Source of the DNA: an uncultured Alphaproteobacteria bacterium
Lineage (GTDB): Bacteria; Pseudomonadota; Alphaproteobacteria; UBA2966
Length of the DNA: 64,000 bases
Direction of reading: 5' to 3'
Assembly (NCBI GenBank): GCA_958295725.1
Contig: OY282368.1
Location: 3,460,416-3,524,415, forward strand
Shown here: piece by piece, positions 46,051 through 54,751 of the stretch
How the letters are laid out: every line of letters begins with the position of its first letter
Numbering within the stretch: position 1 is the first letter of the stretch
Translations under genes and position numbers: made by a program
Notes under the pieces: generated by a model
Told to the model about the DNA's origin: nothing
Seen by the model: the letters and a program-made list of their open reading frames with translations, nothing else
Database searches by the model: none

Positions 46051-46826
46051 GGCGACAAGAGCTCGATCTGCTCGGGGTGCGTGACGTCCATCATGGGACC
46101 GTTCCGCCGGTAGAGCCAACCGCGCACCCGGACGCGACGGCTTTCCAGCGTCAGCAGGTCGAAGGGCGCCCGTCGGAACCGCCGCCGGTCTCTCGGGGAT
46201 ACGGTAACGGTGAAGTCGGTGCGCCAGTCTTCCCCGAAATTGAGATAGGTCCGCCCCCGCACCTCCGCCGCGGCCAACACCCGCCCTTCCACCAACTGGA
46301 AGGAATCCAGATGCCGGGGGGTCTCGGCGACGCTCCGCACCCGGTAGAAGGCGTGACTCCAGATGCCCCGGTCCGCCCGCCGGGCCTCGCGCTCGAGCGT
46401 CAGCATGTCGGCGACCAGCGACCGGTTGTCGCGGAAGCTGTAGACCCGCGCGAGGCCGCGGCGCAGGAGATCGCCCTGGATCCAACGTCCGTTCTCGTCG
46501 TGAAGATGGGCGAGCCGGCGGTTGTAGCGGTCGATGCGCCGGGTCCCGAACGAAAGCCGGACCGTGCGTCCCAAGGTCAGTTCCGCGAGCGCCGCCCGCG
46601 CGTCGTCGGCGAGGGGCTGGATCGCGACGTACGGCCGGCCGAGCGGCAGCTTGGGGGCCTGGATGCCGACGAGGCGCACCTTGCGTCCGTCTTCAAGCAC
46701 CAGCGTATCCCCGTCGACGATGTCGATGACCCTGGCCGTCCCGCCCGCGACCAGACCGTCGGCGGCGGCGAAGGCGGGGATGCCCGCGATCAGCAATACC
46801 GGCAGGACGATTTCGCTCAATCTCAT
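46047..46826 (-). CDS. secreted SNase-fold protein with altered active site
   Basis: A 259-residue protein with a signal peptide (hydrophobic IVLPVLLIAGIPAFAAA) and a staphylococcal-nuclease OB fold: VIDIVDGDTLVLEDGRKVRLVG, then RIDRYNRRLAHLHD and GLARVY. In active members the loop reads GIDAPE, giving a calcium-binding Asp and the general-base Glu. Here it is GIQAPK, so both are replaced, and nuclease activity is doubtful. The second half (LVEGRVLAAAEVRGRTYLNFG to VRVRGWLYRRNG) looks like a second OB-type domain. First gene of the operon with the M48 protease and TetR protein, so an envelope role is likely. Confidence 0.85.
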   Translation of the reverse strand: MRLSEIVLPVLLIAGIPAFAAADGLVAGGTARVIDIVDGDTLVLEDGRKVRLVGIQAPKLPLGRPYVAIQPLADDARAALAELTLGRTVRLSFGTRRIDRYNRRLAHLHDENGRWIQGDLLRRGLARVYSFRDNRSLVADMLTLEREARRADRGIWSHAFYRVRSVAETPRHLDSFQLVEGRVLAAAEVRGRTYLNFGEDWRTDFTVTVSPRDRRRFRRAPFDLLTLESRRVRVRGWLYRRNGPMMDVTHPEQIELLSP

Positions 46827-46961
46827 GCCGGCACCGTATCACGAGGCGCGCCGCCGCTAATCCGATTCGGGACACGTCATTGACTTCCGCGTCGTGGGCG
46901 ACTATCTCCGCGGCGGGCCACGATCCCCCAACGGGTCGCAGCTCTTCTGGAAGGAAGAGGC

Positions 46962-48125
46962 ATGAAACCGAACGCACGTCCGCGCCGGCCCCAGTTCTCG
47001 TCGGGGCCGTGCGCCAAGCGGCCGGGCTGGACGCCGGCCGTTCTCGACGGCGCCGTGCTCGGACGATCGCACCGGTCCGCGGACGGCAAGGCCAAGCTCA
47101 AGGAGGTCATCGACAGGACTCGCGCGATCCTGCGCGTGCCCGCCGCCCATCGCGTCGGAATCGTGCCCGGGTCGGACACCGGAGCCGTCGAGATGACGTT
47201 GTGGTCGCTGCTGGGCAGCCGAGGCGTGGACGTCCTCGCCTGGGAGAACTTCGGGCGCGAGTGGGTCAAGGACATCGTCGGCCAGCTCCCCCTGGAGGAC
47301 GCGCGCGTGCTCGAGGCCGACTACGGCGGACTCCCCGATCTCGGTGAAGTCGACTGTAACCGCGACGTCGTCTTCGTGTGGAACGGCACGACCTCGGGGG
47401 TCGCCGTCCCCGACGGCGACTGGATCGCGACCGATCGAAAGGGCCTCACCATCTGTGACGCGACCTCCGCCGCGTTCGCGTTGCCCTTGCCTTGGGAGAA
47501 GCTCGATGCAGTGGCCTTCTCCTGGCAGAAGGTCCTGGGCGGCGAGGGTGGACACGGGATGCTGGTTCTCGGGCCGCGTGCCGTGGAGAGGCTCGAGTGC
47601 CACGTTCCGGACTGGCCGCTTCCCAAGATCTTCCGGCTGACCGCGGGGGGAAGGCTCAACGAGGCGATCTTCGCCGGGGAAACCATCAACACGCCGTCGA
47701 TGCTCTGCGTCGAGGACGTGCTCGACGCCCTGGCGTGGGCGGAGAAGGTCGGCGGGCTCGACGGCCTCGTGGCCCGAACCCGGGCCAACGGCGCGGCGAT
47801 CGCGGACTGGGTCGAGGCGACTCCCTGGGTGGATTACCTCGCCGCGGCGCCCGAGACCCGCTCGCCGACATCCGTCTGCCTCGGTTTCACGGAACCCTGG
47901 TTCGCGGAGTTGTCAGCCGACGAGCGGACCGCCGTGCCCAGACAAATCGCGGCGCTGCTGGCGGACGAGAACGTCGCCTTCGACATCGCGGGACATCGCG
48001 AAGCGCCTCCCGTACTACGGATCTGGGCGGGCGCCACGGTCGACCGGGAGGACATCGAGGCGCTGATGCCCTGGCTCGACTGGGCCTACGGCGAGGTGAA
48101 AGCGTCGTACTCCAGCGCGGCGTGA
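46962..48125 (+). CDS. serC: phosphoserine aminotransferase, alphaproteobacterial type
   Basis: A 387-residue PLP enzyme converting 3-phosphohydroxypyruvate and glutamate to phosphoserine. The N terminus RRPQFSSGPCAKRPGW and SHRSADGKAKLKEVID are characteristic of the divergent SerC group of alphaproteobacteria. The PLP Lys lies in AFSWQKVLGGEGGHG, and ICDATSAAF supplies the ring-binding Asp. ATG 46962 is preceded by AAGGAAGAGG. It is followed after 22 nt by serA, so two consecutive serine-biosynthesis steps are co-transcribed, in the common order serC-serA-hisZ-purA. Confidence 0.96.
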   Translation: MKPNARPRRPQFSSGPCAKRPGWTPAVLDGAVLGRSHRSADGKAKLKEVIDRTRAILRVPAAHRVGIVPGSDTGAVEMTLWSLLGSRGVDVLAWENFGREWVKDIVGQLPLEDARVLEADYGGLPDLGEVDCNRDVVFVWNGTTSGVAVPDGDWIATDRKGLTICDATSAAFALPLPWEKLDAVAFSWQKVLGGEGGHGMLVLGPRAVERLECHVPDWPLPKIFRLTAGGRLNEAIFAGETINTPSMLCVEDVLDALAWAEKVGGLDGLVARTRANGAAIADWVEATPWVDYLAAAPETRSPTSVCLGFTEPWFAELSADERTAVPRQIAALLADENVAFDIAGHREAPPVLRIWAGATVDREDIEALMPWLDWAYGEVKASYSSAA

Positions 48126-48147
48126 CGTCCCGACCACGAGCCGTCCC

Positions 48148-49728
48148 ATGGCGAGAGTCCTGATCTCCGATCGCATGAGCCCGCGGGCCGCCGCCATATT
48201 CCGCGACCGCGGCGTGGAGGCGGACGAGCGCTTCGACCTTGACGCCGGACGGCTGCGGGACGCGATCTCCGGCTACGACGGTATCGCCGTCCGGTCGGGA
48301 ACCATGCTTACGGCGGAGGTCATCGCCGCCGGCCGCGACCTGAAGATCATCGGCCGGGCGGGCATCGGCGTCGACAACATCGACGTGCCCGCGGCGACCG
48401 CGAGCGGCGTAGTGGTCATGAACGCGCCGTTCGGGAACTCCATCACCACCGCCGAGCACGCCATCGCGATGATGTTGGCGTTGGCGCGCCACATCCCTCG
48501 GGCGGACCGGTCGACCCAGGCCGGCAAATGGGAGAAGTCCAGGTTCCTCGGGGTCGAGGTCGCCGGCAAGACGCTCGGCATCGTCGGCTGCGGGAACGTC
48601 GGATCGATCGTCGCCGACCGCGCCCAGGGCCTGAAAATGAAAGTCCTCGCGTACGACCCCTATCTCTCCCCGGAGCGGGCGGCGGAACTGGGCGTGGAGA
48701 AGGTGGACCTCGACGGGCTTCTCGGACGAGCCGATTTCGTCTCGCTCCACGCACCGCTGACCGACGCCACGCGCGGCCTGATCGATGCCGGGGCGCTGGC
48801 CAGAATGAAAGCCGGCGCGCGGTTGGTCAACTGCGCGCGCGGCGGGCTGATTATCGAGGGGGCATTGAAGGAAGCGTTGGAGAGCGGCCATCTGGCGGGC
48901 GCCGCGCTGGATGTGTTCGCGGAAGAGCCCGCGCGGGAGAGCCCCCTGTTCGGGATCGACGGTCTGGTGGCCACGCCGCATCTCGGCGCCTCGACGACGG
49001 AGGCGCAGGAGAACGTGGCGATCCAGATCGCCGAGCAGATGTCGGACTATCTGCTTCTGGGCGCGGTGAGCAACGCGTTGAACATGCCCGCGGTTTCCGC
49101 GGAGGACGCGCCCAAGCTCATGCCGTACATGGCGCTCGCCCGCCAGCTCGGGCAACTGATGGGCCAGCTCGTGGACACGGGGCCGAGATCGGTTACGGTC
49201 GAGTACTCCGGCGCGGTGACCGCCCTCAACACCAGACCTCTCACGTCGGTCGTTCTCGAGGGCTTGCTCGCGCGGAAGCTCGTGACCGTGAACATGGTCA
49301 ACGCCCCCGTGATCGCGCGCGAACGGAACATCGTCGTGCGCGAGGTGACCATGGAAATAGCGAGCGACTATCAGACGCTGGTCCGGCTGATCGTCGAGAC
49401 GGAAGACCGGACCCGCGACGTCTCGGGGACGTTGTTCTCGGATCGGAATCCCCGGGTGGTGGACATCGACGGCATCAAGGTCGAGGCCGAGCTCGGGGAA
49501 CACATGGTATTTCTCGACAACGAGGACAAACCCGGGATCATCGGAAATCTCGGCACGACCCTGGGCGACGCTGGCGTGAACATCGCGACGTTCCATCTCG
49601 GCCGCGCCGGTCTCGGGGGAGACGCGCTGGCCCTCGTCGCGGTCGACGACGCCATCGAAGACGGCGTCCTGGCCCGGCTGCGGCAGCTGCCGCACGTCAA
49701 GCAGGTCCGAGCCTTGCGTTTCGAGTGA
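48148..49728 (+). CDS. serA: phosphoglycerate dehydrogenase
   Basis: A 526-residue long-form 3-phosphoglycerate dehydrogenase. The NAD domain has GIVGCGNVGSIVADRA and the substrate domain GRAGIGVDNID. Catalytic Arg is in VNCARGG, Glu in DVFAEEPARE and His in TPHLGAST. The C-terminal half contains the allosteric substrate-binding domain and an ACT domain (DNEDKPGIIGNLGTTLGDAGVNIATFHLGR), as in the type I enzyme, so feedback control by serine is expected. It is co-directional with serC and distinct from the shorter dehydrogenase near the left edge. Confidence 0.97.
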   Translation: MARVLISDRMSPRAAAIFRDRGVEADERFDLDAGRLRDAISGYDGIAVRSGTMLTAEVIAAGRDLKIIGRAGIGVDNIDVPAATASGVVVMNAPFGNSITTAEHAIAMMLALARHIPRADRSTQAGKWEKSRFLGVEVAGKTLGIVGCGNVGSIVADRAQGLKMKVLAYDPYLSPERAAELGVEKVDLDGLLGRADFVSLHAPLTDATRGLIDAGALARMKAGARLVNCARGGLIIEGALKEALESGHLAGAALDVFAEEPARESPLFGIDGLVATPHLGASTTEAQENVAIQIAEQMSDYLLLGAVSNALNMPAVSAEDAPKLMPYMALARQLGQLMGQLVDTGPRSVTVEYSGAVTALNTRPLTSVVLEGLLARKLVTVNMVNAPVIARERNIVVREVTMEIASDYQTLVRLIVETEDRTRDVSGTLFSDRNPRVVDIDGIKVEAELGEHMVFLDNEDKPGIIGNLGTTLGDAGVNIATFHLGRAGLGGDALALVAVDDAIEDGVLARLRQLPHVKQVRALRFE

Positions 49729-49794
49729 TCGCGACGGTCCCGTGCGCCGAAAACGGGGCGCGGCGTCCGGATTTCCAACCGGAGTTCCAGGCCC

Positions 49795-50934
49795 ATGAAC
49801 GAATCGCCGCCACGGTCGCTTTTGCCCAGCGGATTGCGGGACGCCTTGCCCCCGGAGGCGGGCGCGGAGGCGCGCGCCGTCGGCCGCCTGCTCGAGGTCT
49901 TCCACGCCAACGCCTACGAACGGGTCGACCCGCCTCTGGTGGAATTCGAACGAAGCCTGCTGGATGGTCCGGGGGAGGCGGTATCGCCGCAGACGTTCCG
50001 CCTCATGGATCCGGTTTCGCAGCGGATGATGGGGCTGCGGACGGATATCACGCCGCAGGTCGCGCGTATCGCCGCCACGAGGCTGGCCCAGGCGCCCCGT
50101 CCGCTCCGCCTGTCCTACGCAGGCCACGTCCTGCGCGTGCGCGGGAGCCAACTGCGGCCGGAGCGCCAGTTCGTCCAGGTGGGAGCGGAGCTCGTCGGCG
50201 CACCGGCGCCCGGCGCCGACGTGGAAGCGGTCGTGCTCGCCGCGGAGGCGCTCGGCGCGGTCGGTATAAACGACGTCAGCGTCGATCTGTCGCTGCCGAC
50301 CCTCGTGCCCGCGATCTGCCGGGAGATCGGTCTCGCCGAGGACGAGGCGCGGCGGGCGAGGGTCGCGCTCGACCGCAAGGATCCGGCCGCCCTGTCCGGT
50401 CTCGGCGAGGAGACGCGGACGCTGCTGACGGCGCTGCTGGAGGCCGCCGGTCCCGCGACCGACGCGATCGGCCGCCTGAAGGTGTTGCCGTTCCTCGACC
50501 GGACGAGACGCATGTGCGACGAGCTGCAACAGACGGTCGAGCGCGTGGCCGCCGCGGCGCCCGGTCTCAACCTGACGGTCGATCCGGTGGAGTTCCGGGG
50601 CATGGAGTATCAGACCGGCGTCAGTTTCACGGTCTTCACGCCGCGGGTCCACAGCGAGATCGGGCGGGGCGGCCGCTACGAGCTCGATACCGGCGAATCG
50701 GCGACGGGGTTCACTCTGTTCATGGACGCGCTCGCGCGGGCGCTCCCCGCGCCGGAGCCCGAACGCCTCGTCTACGTTCCCTTCGGGGCGCCCTCCGAGG
50801 CGTCCACGCGACTCCGCGCGGACGGGTGGCGGACCCTTCAGGGCCTGTCCGCCGTCGACGACGACATGGCGGAGGCCCGCCGCCTCCGGTGCGGCCACGT
50901 GCTGCGGGACGACGCCCCCGTCGAGGTGTCGTGA
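49795..50934 (+). CDS. hisZ: ATP phosphoribosyltransferase regulatory subunit
   Basis: A 379-residue histidyl-tRNA-synthetase-like protein that pairs with short-form HisG to start histidine biosynthesis. Class II features are visible: LLPSGLRDALPPEAGAEAR, motif 2-like LRPERQFVQVGAEL, and the GRGGRYELD motif. The anticodon domain is absent, as expected. It lies 66 nt after serA and 36 nt before purA. A short-form hisG is not in this window. Confidence 0.93.
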   Translation: MNESPPRSLLPSGLRDALPPEAGAEARAVGRLLEVFHANAYERVDPPLVEFERSLLDGPGEAVSPQTFRLMDPVSQRMMGLRTDITPQVARIAATRLAQAPRPLRLSYAGHVLRVRGSQLRPERQFVQVGAELVGAPAPGADVEAVVLAAEALGAVGINDVSVDLSLPTLVPAICREIGLAEDEARRARVALDRKDPAALSGLGEETRTLLTALLEAAGPATDAIGRLKVLPFLDRTRRMCDELQQTVERVAAAAPGLNLTVDPVEFRGMEYQTGVSFTVFTPRVHSEIGRGGRYELDTGESATGFTLFMDALARALPAPEPERLVYVPFGAPSEASTRLRADGWRTLQGLSAVDDDMAEARRLRCGHVLRDDAPVEVS

Positions 50935-50970
50935 TACGATCCCGGCCTCCCGGCGCAGGGCGAGCACGAG

Positions 50971-52260
50971 ATGGCGAACGTAGCGGTCGTCGGATCCCAA
51001 TGGGGCGACGAAGGCAAGGGAAAGATCGTGGACTGGCTGGGCCAGCGCGCGGATATCGTCGTGCGGTTCCAGGGCGGACACAACGCCGGCCATACGCTGG
51101 TCATCGACGGCGTGACGTACAAGTTGAGTCTGCTCCCGTCGGGCGTGGTCCAGAACAAGCTGTCGATCATCGGCAACGGAGTCGTCGTCGACCCGTGGGC
51201 GCTGCTCGAGGAGATCGACACTCTCGGCTCGCAAGGCGTCCACGTCACGCCAGGCAACCTGAAGATCGCCGAGAACGCCAACCTGATCCTGCCGTTGCAT
51301 CGGGATCTGGACGTATTGCGGGAAGAGGCCCAGGGCGGCAAGGCGATCGGCACCACGCGCCGGGGCATCGGGCCGTGCTACGAGGACAAGATCGGGCGTC
51401 GCGGCGTGCGTATCTGCGACCTGACGGACCGGGAAGCCCTGGAATCCCGGATCGACGCCTTGCTGGCCCACCACGATGTCCTGCGTCGGGGATTCGGCGC
51501 CGACCCCGTAGACCGTGAGGCGTTGGTGGCCGGCATCGCCGGCATCGCCGGACGCATCGGCCCGTTCGTCGATGTCGTGTGGCGGGCGCTCGATGAGGCC
51601 CGCCGGGCCGGCAGGCGGATACTCTTCGAGGGCGCCCAGGGAATCATGCTGGACGTCGACCACGGCACCTATCCTTACGTGACGTCCTCCAACACGGTCG
51701 CCGGACAGGCCGCGACGGGAACGGGCGTGGGAAGCGGCGCCATCGATTACGTGCTGGGGATCGCCAAGGCCTACACGACGCGGGTGGGCGCCGGCCCCTT
51801 CCCGACGGAGCTCGACGACGCGACCGGCGCCGGTCTCGGCGAGCGGGGCCGGGAGTTCGGGACGGTAACCGGGCGCAAGCGGCGTTGCGGCTGGTTCGAC
51901 GCGGTGATGGTCGGCCAGGCGGCCAAGGTCGGCGGTATAGACGGCATCGTGTTGACGAAGCTGGACGTCCTCGACGGGCTCGACGAGATCAAGGTGTGCA
52001 CGGGATATCGTCTGGGTGATAATTTCCTGTCTCGCCTGCCGTCGAGCACCGCCGCACAGGACGCTGTCGAGCCGGTCTACGAGACCATGGAGGGATGGCG
52101 CGAAAGCACCCAGGGCGCGCGAAGCTGGGCCGATCTGCCCGCCACCGCCGTCAAGTACATCCGGCGCATCGAGGAATTGATTTCCGTGCCGGTCGCTCTC
52201 GTGTCCACGAGCCCGGAGCGGGACGATACCATCGTCGTCCGCGACCCCTTCGACGGGTAG
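50971..52260 (+). CDS. purA: adenylosuccinate synthase
   Basis: A 429-residue GTP-dependent ligase joining IMP and aspartate toward AMP. The phosphate loop is [16 protein letters not shown], then [42 protein letters not shown], and the KRRCGWFD motif near the C terminus. Length is normal. It ends the serC-serA-hisZ-purA run. The next gene downstream in the usual neighbourhood, rpoH, is separated from it by an Mrr restriction gene and IS fragments. Confidence 0.97.
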   Translation: MANVAVVGSQWGDEGKGKIVDWLGQRADIVVRFQGGHNAGHTLVIDGVTYKLSLLPSGVVQNKLSIIGNGVVVDPWALLEEIDTLGSQGVHVTPGNLKIAENANLILPLHRDLDVLREEAQGGKAIGTTRRGIGPCYEDKIGRRGVRICDLTDREALESRIDALLAHHDVLRRGFGADPVDREALVAGIAGIAGRIGPFVDVVWRALDEARRAGRRILFEGAQGIMLDVDHGTYPYVTSSNTVAGQAATGTGVGSGAIDYVLGIAKAYTTRVGAGPFPTELDDATGAGLGERGREFGTVTGRKRRCGWFDAVMVGQAAKVGGIDGIVLTKLDVLDGLDEIKVCTGYRLGDNFLSRLPSSTAAQDAVEPVYETMEGWRESTQGARSWADLPATAVKYIRRIEELISVPVALVSTSPERDDTIVVRDPFDG

Positions 52261-52303
52261 GTCTCCGATGTCGCGAAGGCACGGAGTCGTCAGGGCGGTC
52301 GCC

Positions 52304-52511
52304 TCGACCGACCCTTGGGAGTACAATCGGGAGGTGTACAGGCGGCGCAACGAGGTCCGGCGTTTGTTCCGGACGTCTGAAGGACTATCGCTGCATCTTC
52401 ACTCGGCTCGAGAAGATCGACGTGACATTCCGTAGCTTCATCCTCTTCACTTTCATCGCCGATGCATTACGTTGGTGTGAACAGGACCTAATCGGAAGGC
52501 GTCGTGGATAA
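52304..52511 (+). pseudogene. C-terminal fragment of an IS5-family transposase
   Basis: One frame reads DPWEYNREVYRRRNEVRRLF and the neighbouring frame continues RLKDYRCIFTRLEKIDVTF, then FIADALRW to a TAA at 509-511 of this kilobase. Together they match the end of IS5/IS427-type transposases (YxRRxxIExLFxRLKxxRRIATRYDK...SFLAF). A one-base shift near 52370 separates the halves, and everything upstream, including the DDE residues before the final Glu region, is gone. It sits directly before the Mrr gene. Confidence 0.65.
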
Positions 52512-52525
52512 GGAGATTATGCACT

Positions 52526-53536
52526 ATGACTCTTTGGGTAGCACGGGCGGGAAAATACGGAGAGCGGGAAGACTTCGCTCTGGAAAACAGTGTCGTGGTG
52601 GTCGGCTGGGATGACGTGAGCGATCTTTCCAAAATCGAGAACAAAGACGAATTGAATCGGATATTGACAAACAAATACCCCGACGAGAACTCGCGGACGG
52701 TCGGCATCTGGACGGGTCAGTTATGGAACTTCGGTCGAGAGTTCGAGGAAGGCGACATTGTCGCGCTGCCATTGAAGAAACGATCCGCCATCGCGTTCGG
52801 ACGGGTTGCCGAGAACTACAAATACGACCCCGACGCGCCATTAGGAGGACGGCACCAGCGACCGGTCAAATGGATCGACACGGACCTCGCCCGAAGCAGA
52901 CTCGACAGCGACCTGCGCTACTCGTTCGGTGCCGCGCGAACGGTATTCAAAGTCTCTCGCGACGACGCCGAAACCCGAATCGAAGCTCTTCTCGATGGTA
53001 CTGCCACATCTTGGCGGAAAAACGACGAAGGGGAAGATGCAGCTACGGCGGATATCGATATCCAGCGACAAGCCGACGATCAAATCATCGATTTCATCAG
53101 CCGGAAATTCAGAGGCCACGATCTGACCCGCTTGGTTCAAGGCGTGTTGGAGGCACAAGGCTGTACGGTCCGCAGATCACTTCCAGGCCCCGATGGCGGA
53201 GTCGATCTTGTCGCGGGACAAGGGCCGATGGGGTTTGGATTCCCTCGTATTTGCGTTCAGGTCAAGTCGGGAAATGATCCAGCGGACGTGACAGTCTTAC
53301 GGGGACTCCAAGGGGTGATACAAAACTATGGTGCAGATCAGGGCCTGCTCGTATCTTGGGGCGGTTTCAAGGACCCCGTCCTTCGAGAAGCCCGCCAGCT
53401 GTTTTTTGGGGTTCGCCTCTGGGATCAATCGGATCTGGTACGGAATATCCAAGAACACTACAAACATTTTCCCGCCGATATTCAAGCTGAATTGCCGATG
53501 AAGCGTACATGGGTATTGGTCGTTGAGGATATTTAG
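52526..53536 (+). CDS. Mrr-type restriction endonuclease
   Basis: A 336-residue protein. The N-terminal half (LWVARAGKYGEREDFALENSVVVVGWDDV through GDIVALPLKKRSAIAFGRV) is a PUA/EVE-like module found in modification-dependent restriction proteins. The C-terminal Mrr_cat domain contains HDLTRLVQGVLEAQGCTVRRS, then GPDGGVDLVAGQG and ICVQVKSG, the D...QxK variant of the PD-(D/E)XK site. Such enzymes cut DNA carrying methylated or otherwise modified bases. ATG 52526 has AGGAG 10 nt upstream. GC content is lower than that of purA and rpoH on either side, and the gene is flanked by an IS5 remnant and an IS481-type end, so it was probably brought in by mobile elements. Confidence 0.88.
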   Translation: MTLWVARAGKYGEREDFALENSVVVVGWDDVSDLSKIENKDELNRILTNKYPDENSRTVGIWTGQLWNFGREFEEGDIVALPLKKRSAIAFGRVAENYKYDPDAPLGGRHQRPVKWIDTDLARSRLDSDLRYSFGAARTVFKVSRDDAETRIEALLDGTATSWRKNDEGEDAATADIDIQRQADDQIIDFISRKFRGHDLTRLVQGVLEAQGCTVRRSLPGPDGGVDLVAGQGPMGFGFPRICVQVKSGNDPADVTVLRGLQGVIQNYGADQGLLVSWGGFKDPVLREARQLFFGVRLWDQSDLVRNIQEHYKHFPADIQAELPMKRTWVLVVEDI

Positions 53537-53646
53537 AGAGGATTGGGCATGGCCTGTGCGGGAAGGGTATTCGCCGCCGCACCATGGGCAAGCACCGGGT
53601 CATCGTCGGTGCCGGATCCCGCGAGATCGGACGCAAGAACACTGCA

Positions 53647-53678
53647 TGTCCTGGTTCAGACAGAACGGATGTGAGACG
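53647..53678 (+). repeat. solo terminal repeat resembling the IS481 element end
   Basis: TGTCCTGGTTCAGACAGA (53647-53664), then ACGG, then ATGTGAGAC closely matches both ends of the IS481 element at 20500-21638: the first 14 nt agree with its left end, and the CAGA...TGTGAGAC part with its right end. No transposase or second end lies nearby; rpoH ends 43 nt to the right. It is probably the scar of an imprecise excision or a deletion. Confidence 0.6.
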
Positions 53679-53720
53679 CAACTTGCTCGGTCTGCCATCG
53701 TCTGATCCTGGCACGCGCCC

Positions 53721-54602
53721 CTAACCCACCATATCCGCGCCGACCTGGGCGTCGCGGATCGCATTCCGGATCTTTTCGAAGGCGCGCACCTCGATCTGGC
53801 GAACGCGTTCCCGGCTGACGCCGAACTCCTTGCTGAGGTCCTCGAGCGTGCAGGGATCGTCCCTCAGGCGGCGTTCGGTGAGTATCCGGCGTTCGCGGTC
53901 GTTAAGGGTCCGCATCGCGTCGGCCAGCATGTCGCGCCGCTTGACCATCTCCTCGGACTCACCGAGGACCGTCTCCTGATCGGGGGTTTCGTCGACCAGC
54001 CAGTCCTGCCACTCTCCCTCCCCGTCCACGCGCATGGGCGCGTTCAGGGAGTGGTCGGCGCCGGCCAGACGGCGGTTCATCTGCACGACGTCGTCCTCGG
54101 AGACGTCCAGCTTGTCGGCGATGGTCTTGACGGTATCCGGGTGAAGGTCGCCCTCCTCTATGGCCTTCAGCCGTCCCTTCAGCTTGCGCAGATTGAAGAA
54201 CAGCCTCTTCTGCGCCGTCGTCGTGCCCATCTTGACGAGCGACCAGGACCGCAGGATGTATTCCTGGATCGAGGCCCGGATCCACCACATGGCATAGGTC
54301 GCGAGACGGAAGCCCTTGTCGGGCTCGAACCGCTTCACCGCCTGCATCAGGCCGACGTTGCCCTCGGCGATCAATTCGCCGACGGGAAGCCCGTAGCCGC
54401 GATAGCCCATGGCGATCTTGGCCACGAGGCGAAGGTGGCTCGTCACCAGCGTGTGGGCCGACTCGACGTCGTCGTGCTCACGCCAGCGCTTGGCCAGGAT
54501 GTACTCCTCTTCCGCGTCCAGCATGGGGAAGCCGCGGATCTCCCGGAGGTAGCGCGAGAGGCCGCCTTCCGGAGAAACGACTGGTAGCAGGTTCTTCGCC
54601 AT
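53721..54602 (-). CDS. rpoH: RNA polymerase sigma factor RpoH (sigma-32)
   Basis: A 293-residue heat-shock sigma factor. Region 2 shows LVTSHLRLVAKIAMGYRGYGLPVGELIAEGNVGLMQAVKRFEPDKGFRLATYAMWWIRASIQEYI. The RpoH box, QKRLFFNLRK, is present, and region 4 ends with LSKEFGVSRERVRQIEVRAFEKIRNAI. ATG 54602 (MAKNLLPV) is the family start; the frame extends upstream without similarity. It directs RNA polymerase to chaperone and protease genes and is controlled mainly by DnaK- and FtsH-mediated turnover. It lies downstream of rluD on the same strand, 149 nt apart, as in many alphaproteobacteria. Confidence 0.97.
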   Translation of the reverse strand: MAKNLLPVVSPEGGLSRYLREIRGFPMLDAEEEYILAKRWREHDDVESAHTLVTSHLRLVAKIAMGYRGYGLPVGELIAEGNVGLMQAVKRFEPDKGFRLATYAMWWIRASIQEYILRSWSLVKMGTTTAQKRLFFNLRKLKGRLKAIEEGDLHPDTVKTIADKLDVSEDDVVQMNRRLAGADHSLNAPMRVDGEGEWQDWLVDETPDQETVLGESEEMVKRRDMLADAMRTLNDRERRILTERRLRDDPCTLEDLSKEFGVSRERVRQIEVRAFEKIRNAIRDAQVGADMVG

Positions 54603-54751
54603 GGTTGCGCACCGTTCGTGGTCGGGCGACGTTCCGCGTGCACCAACATCCGTTCCGACCGCCGGACCGCGATCCTGATCCGAAATCGCGGCCAAAGTGT
54701 GTCCGGACGCGGAGATGCGGTCGGGCGCCATCGCGCGGCGATCCCGGACCG

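Noticed and set aside
47887..52350. Very long open frame on the - strand opposite serC-serA-hisZ-purA
   Set aside because: It mirrors well-identified genes on the + strand; high GC opens antisense frames. It shows no family motifs and its composition follows the shadow pattern.
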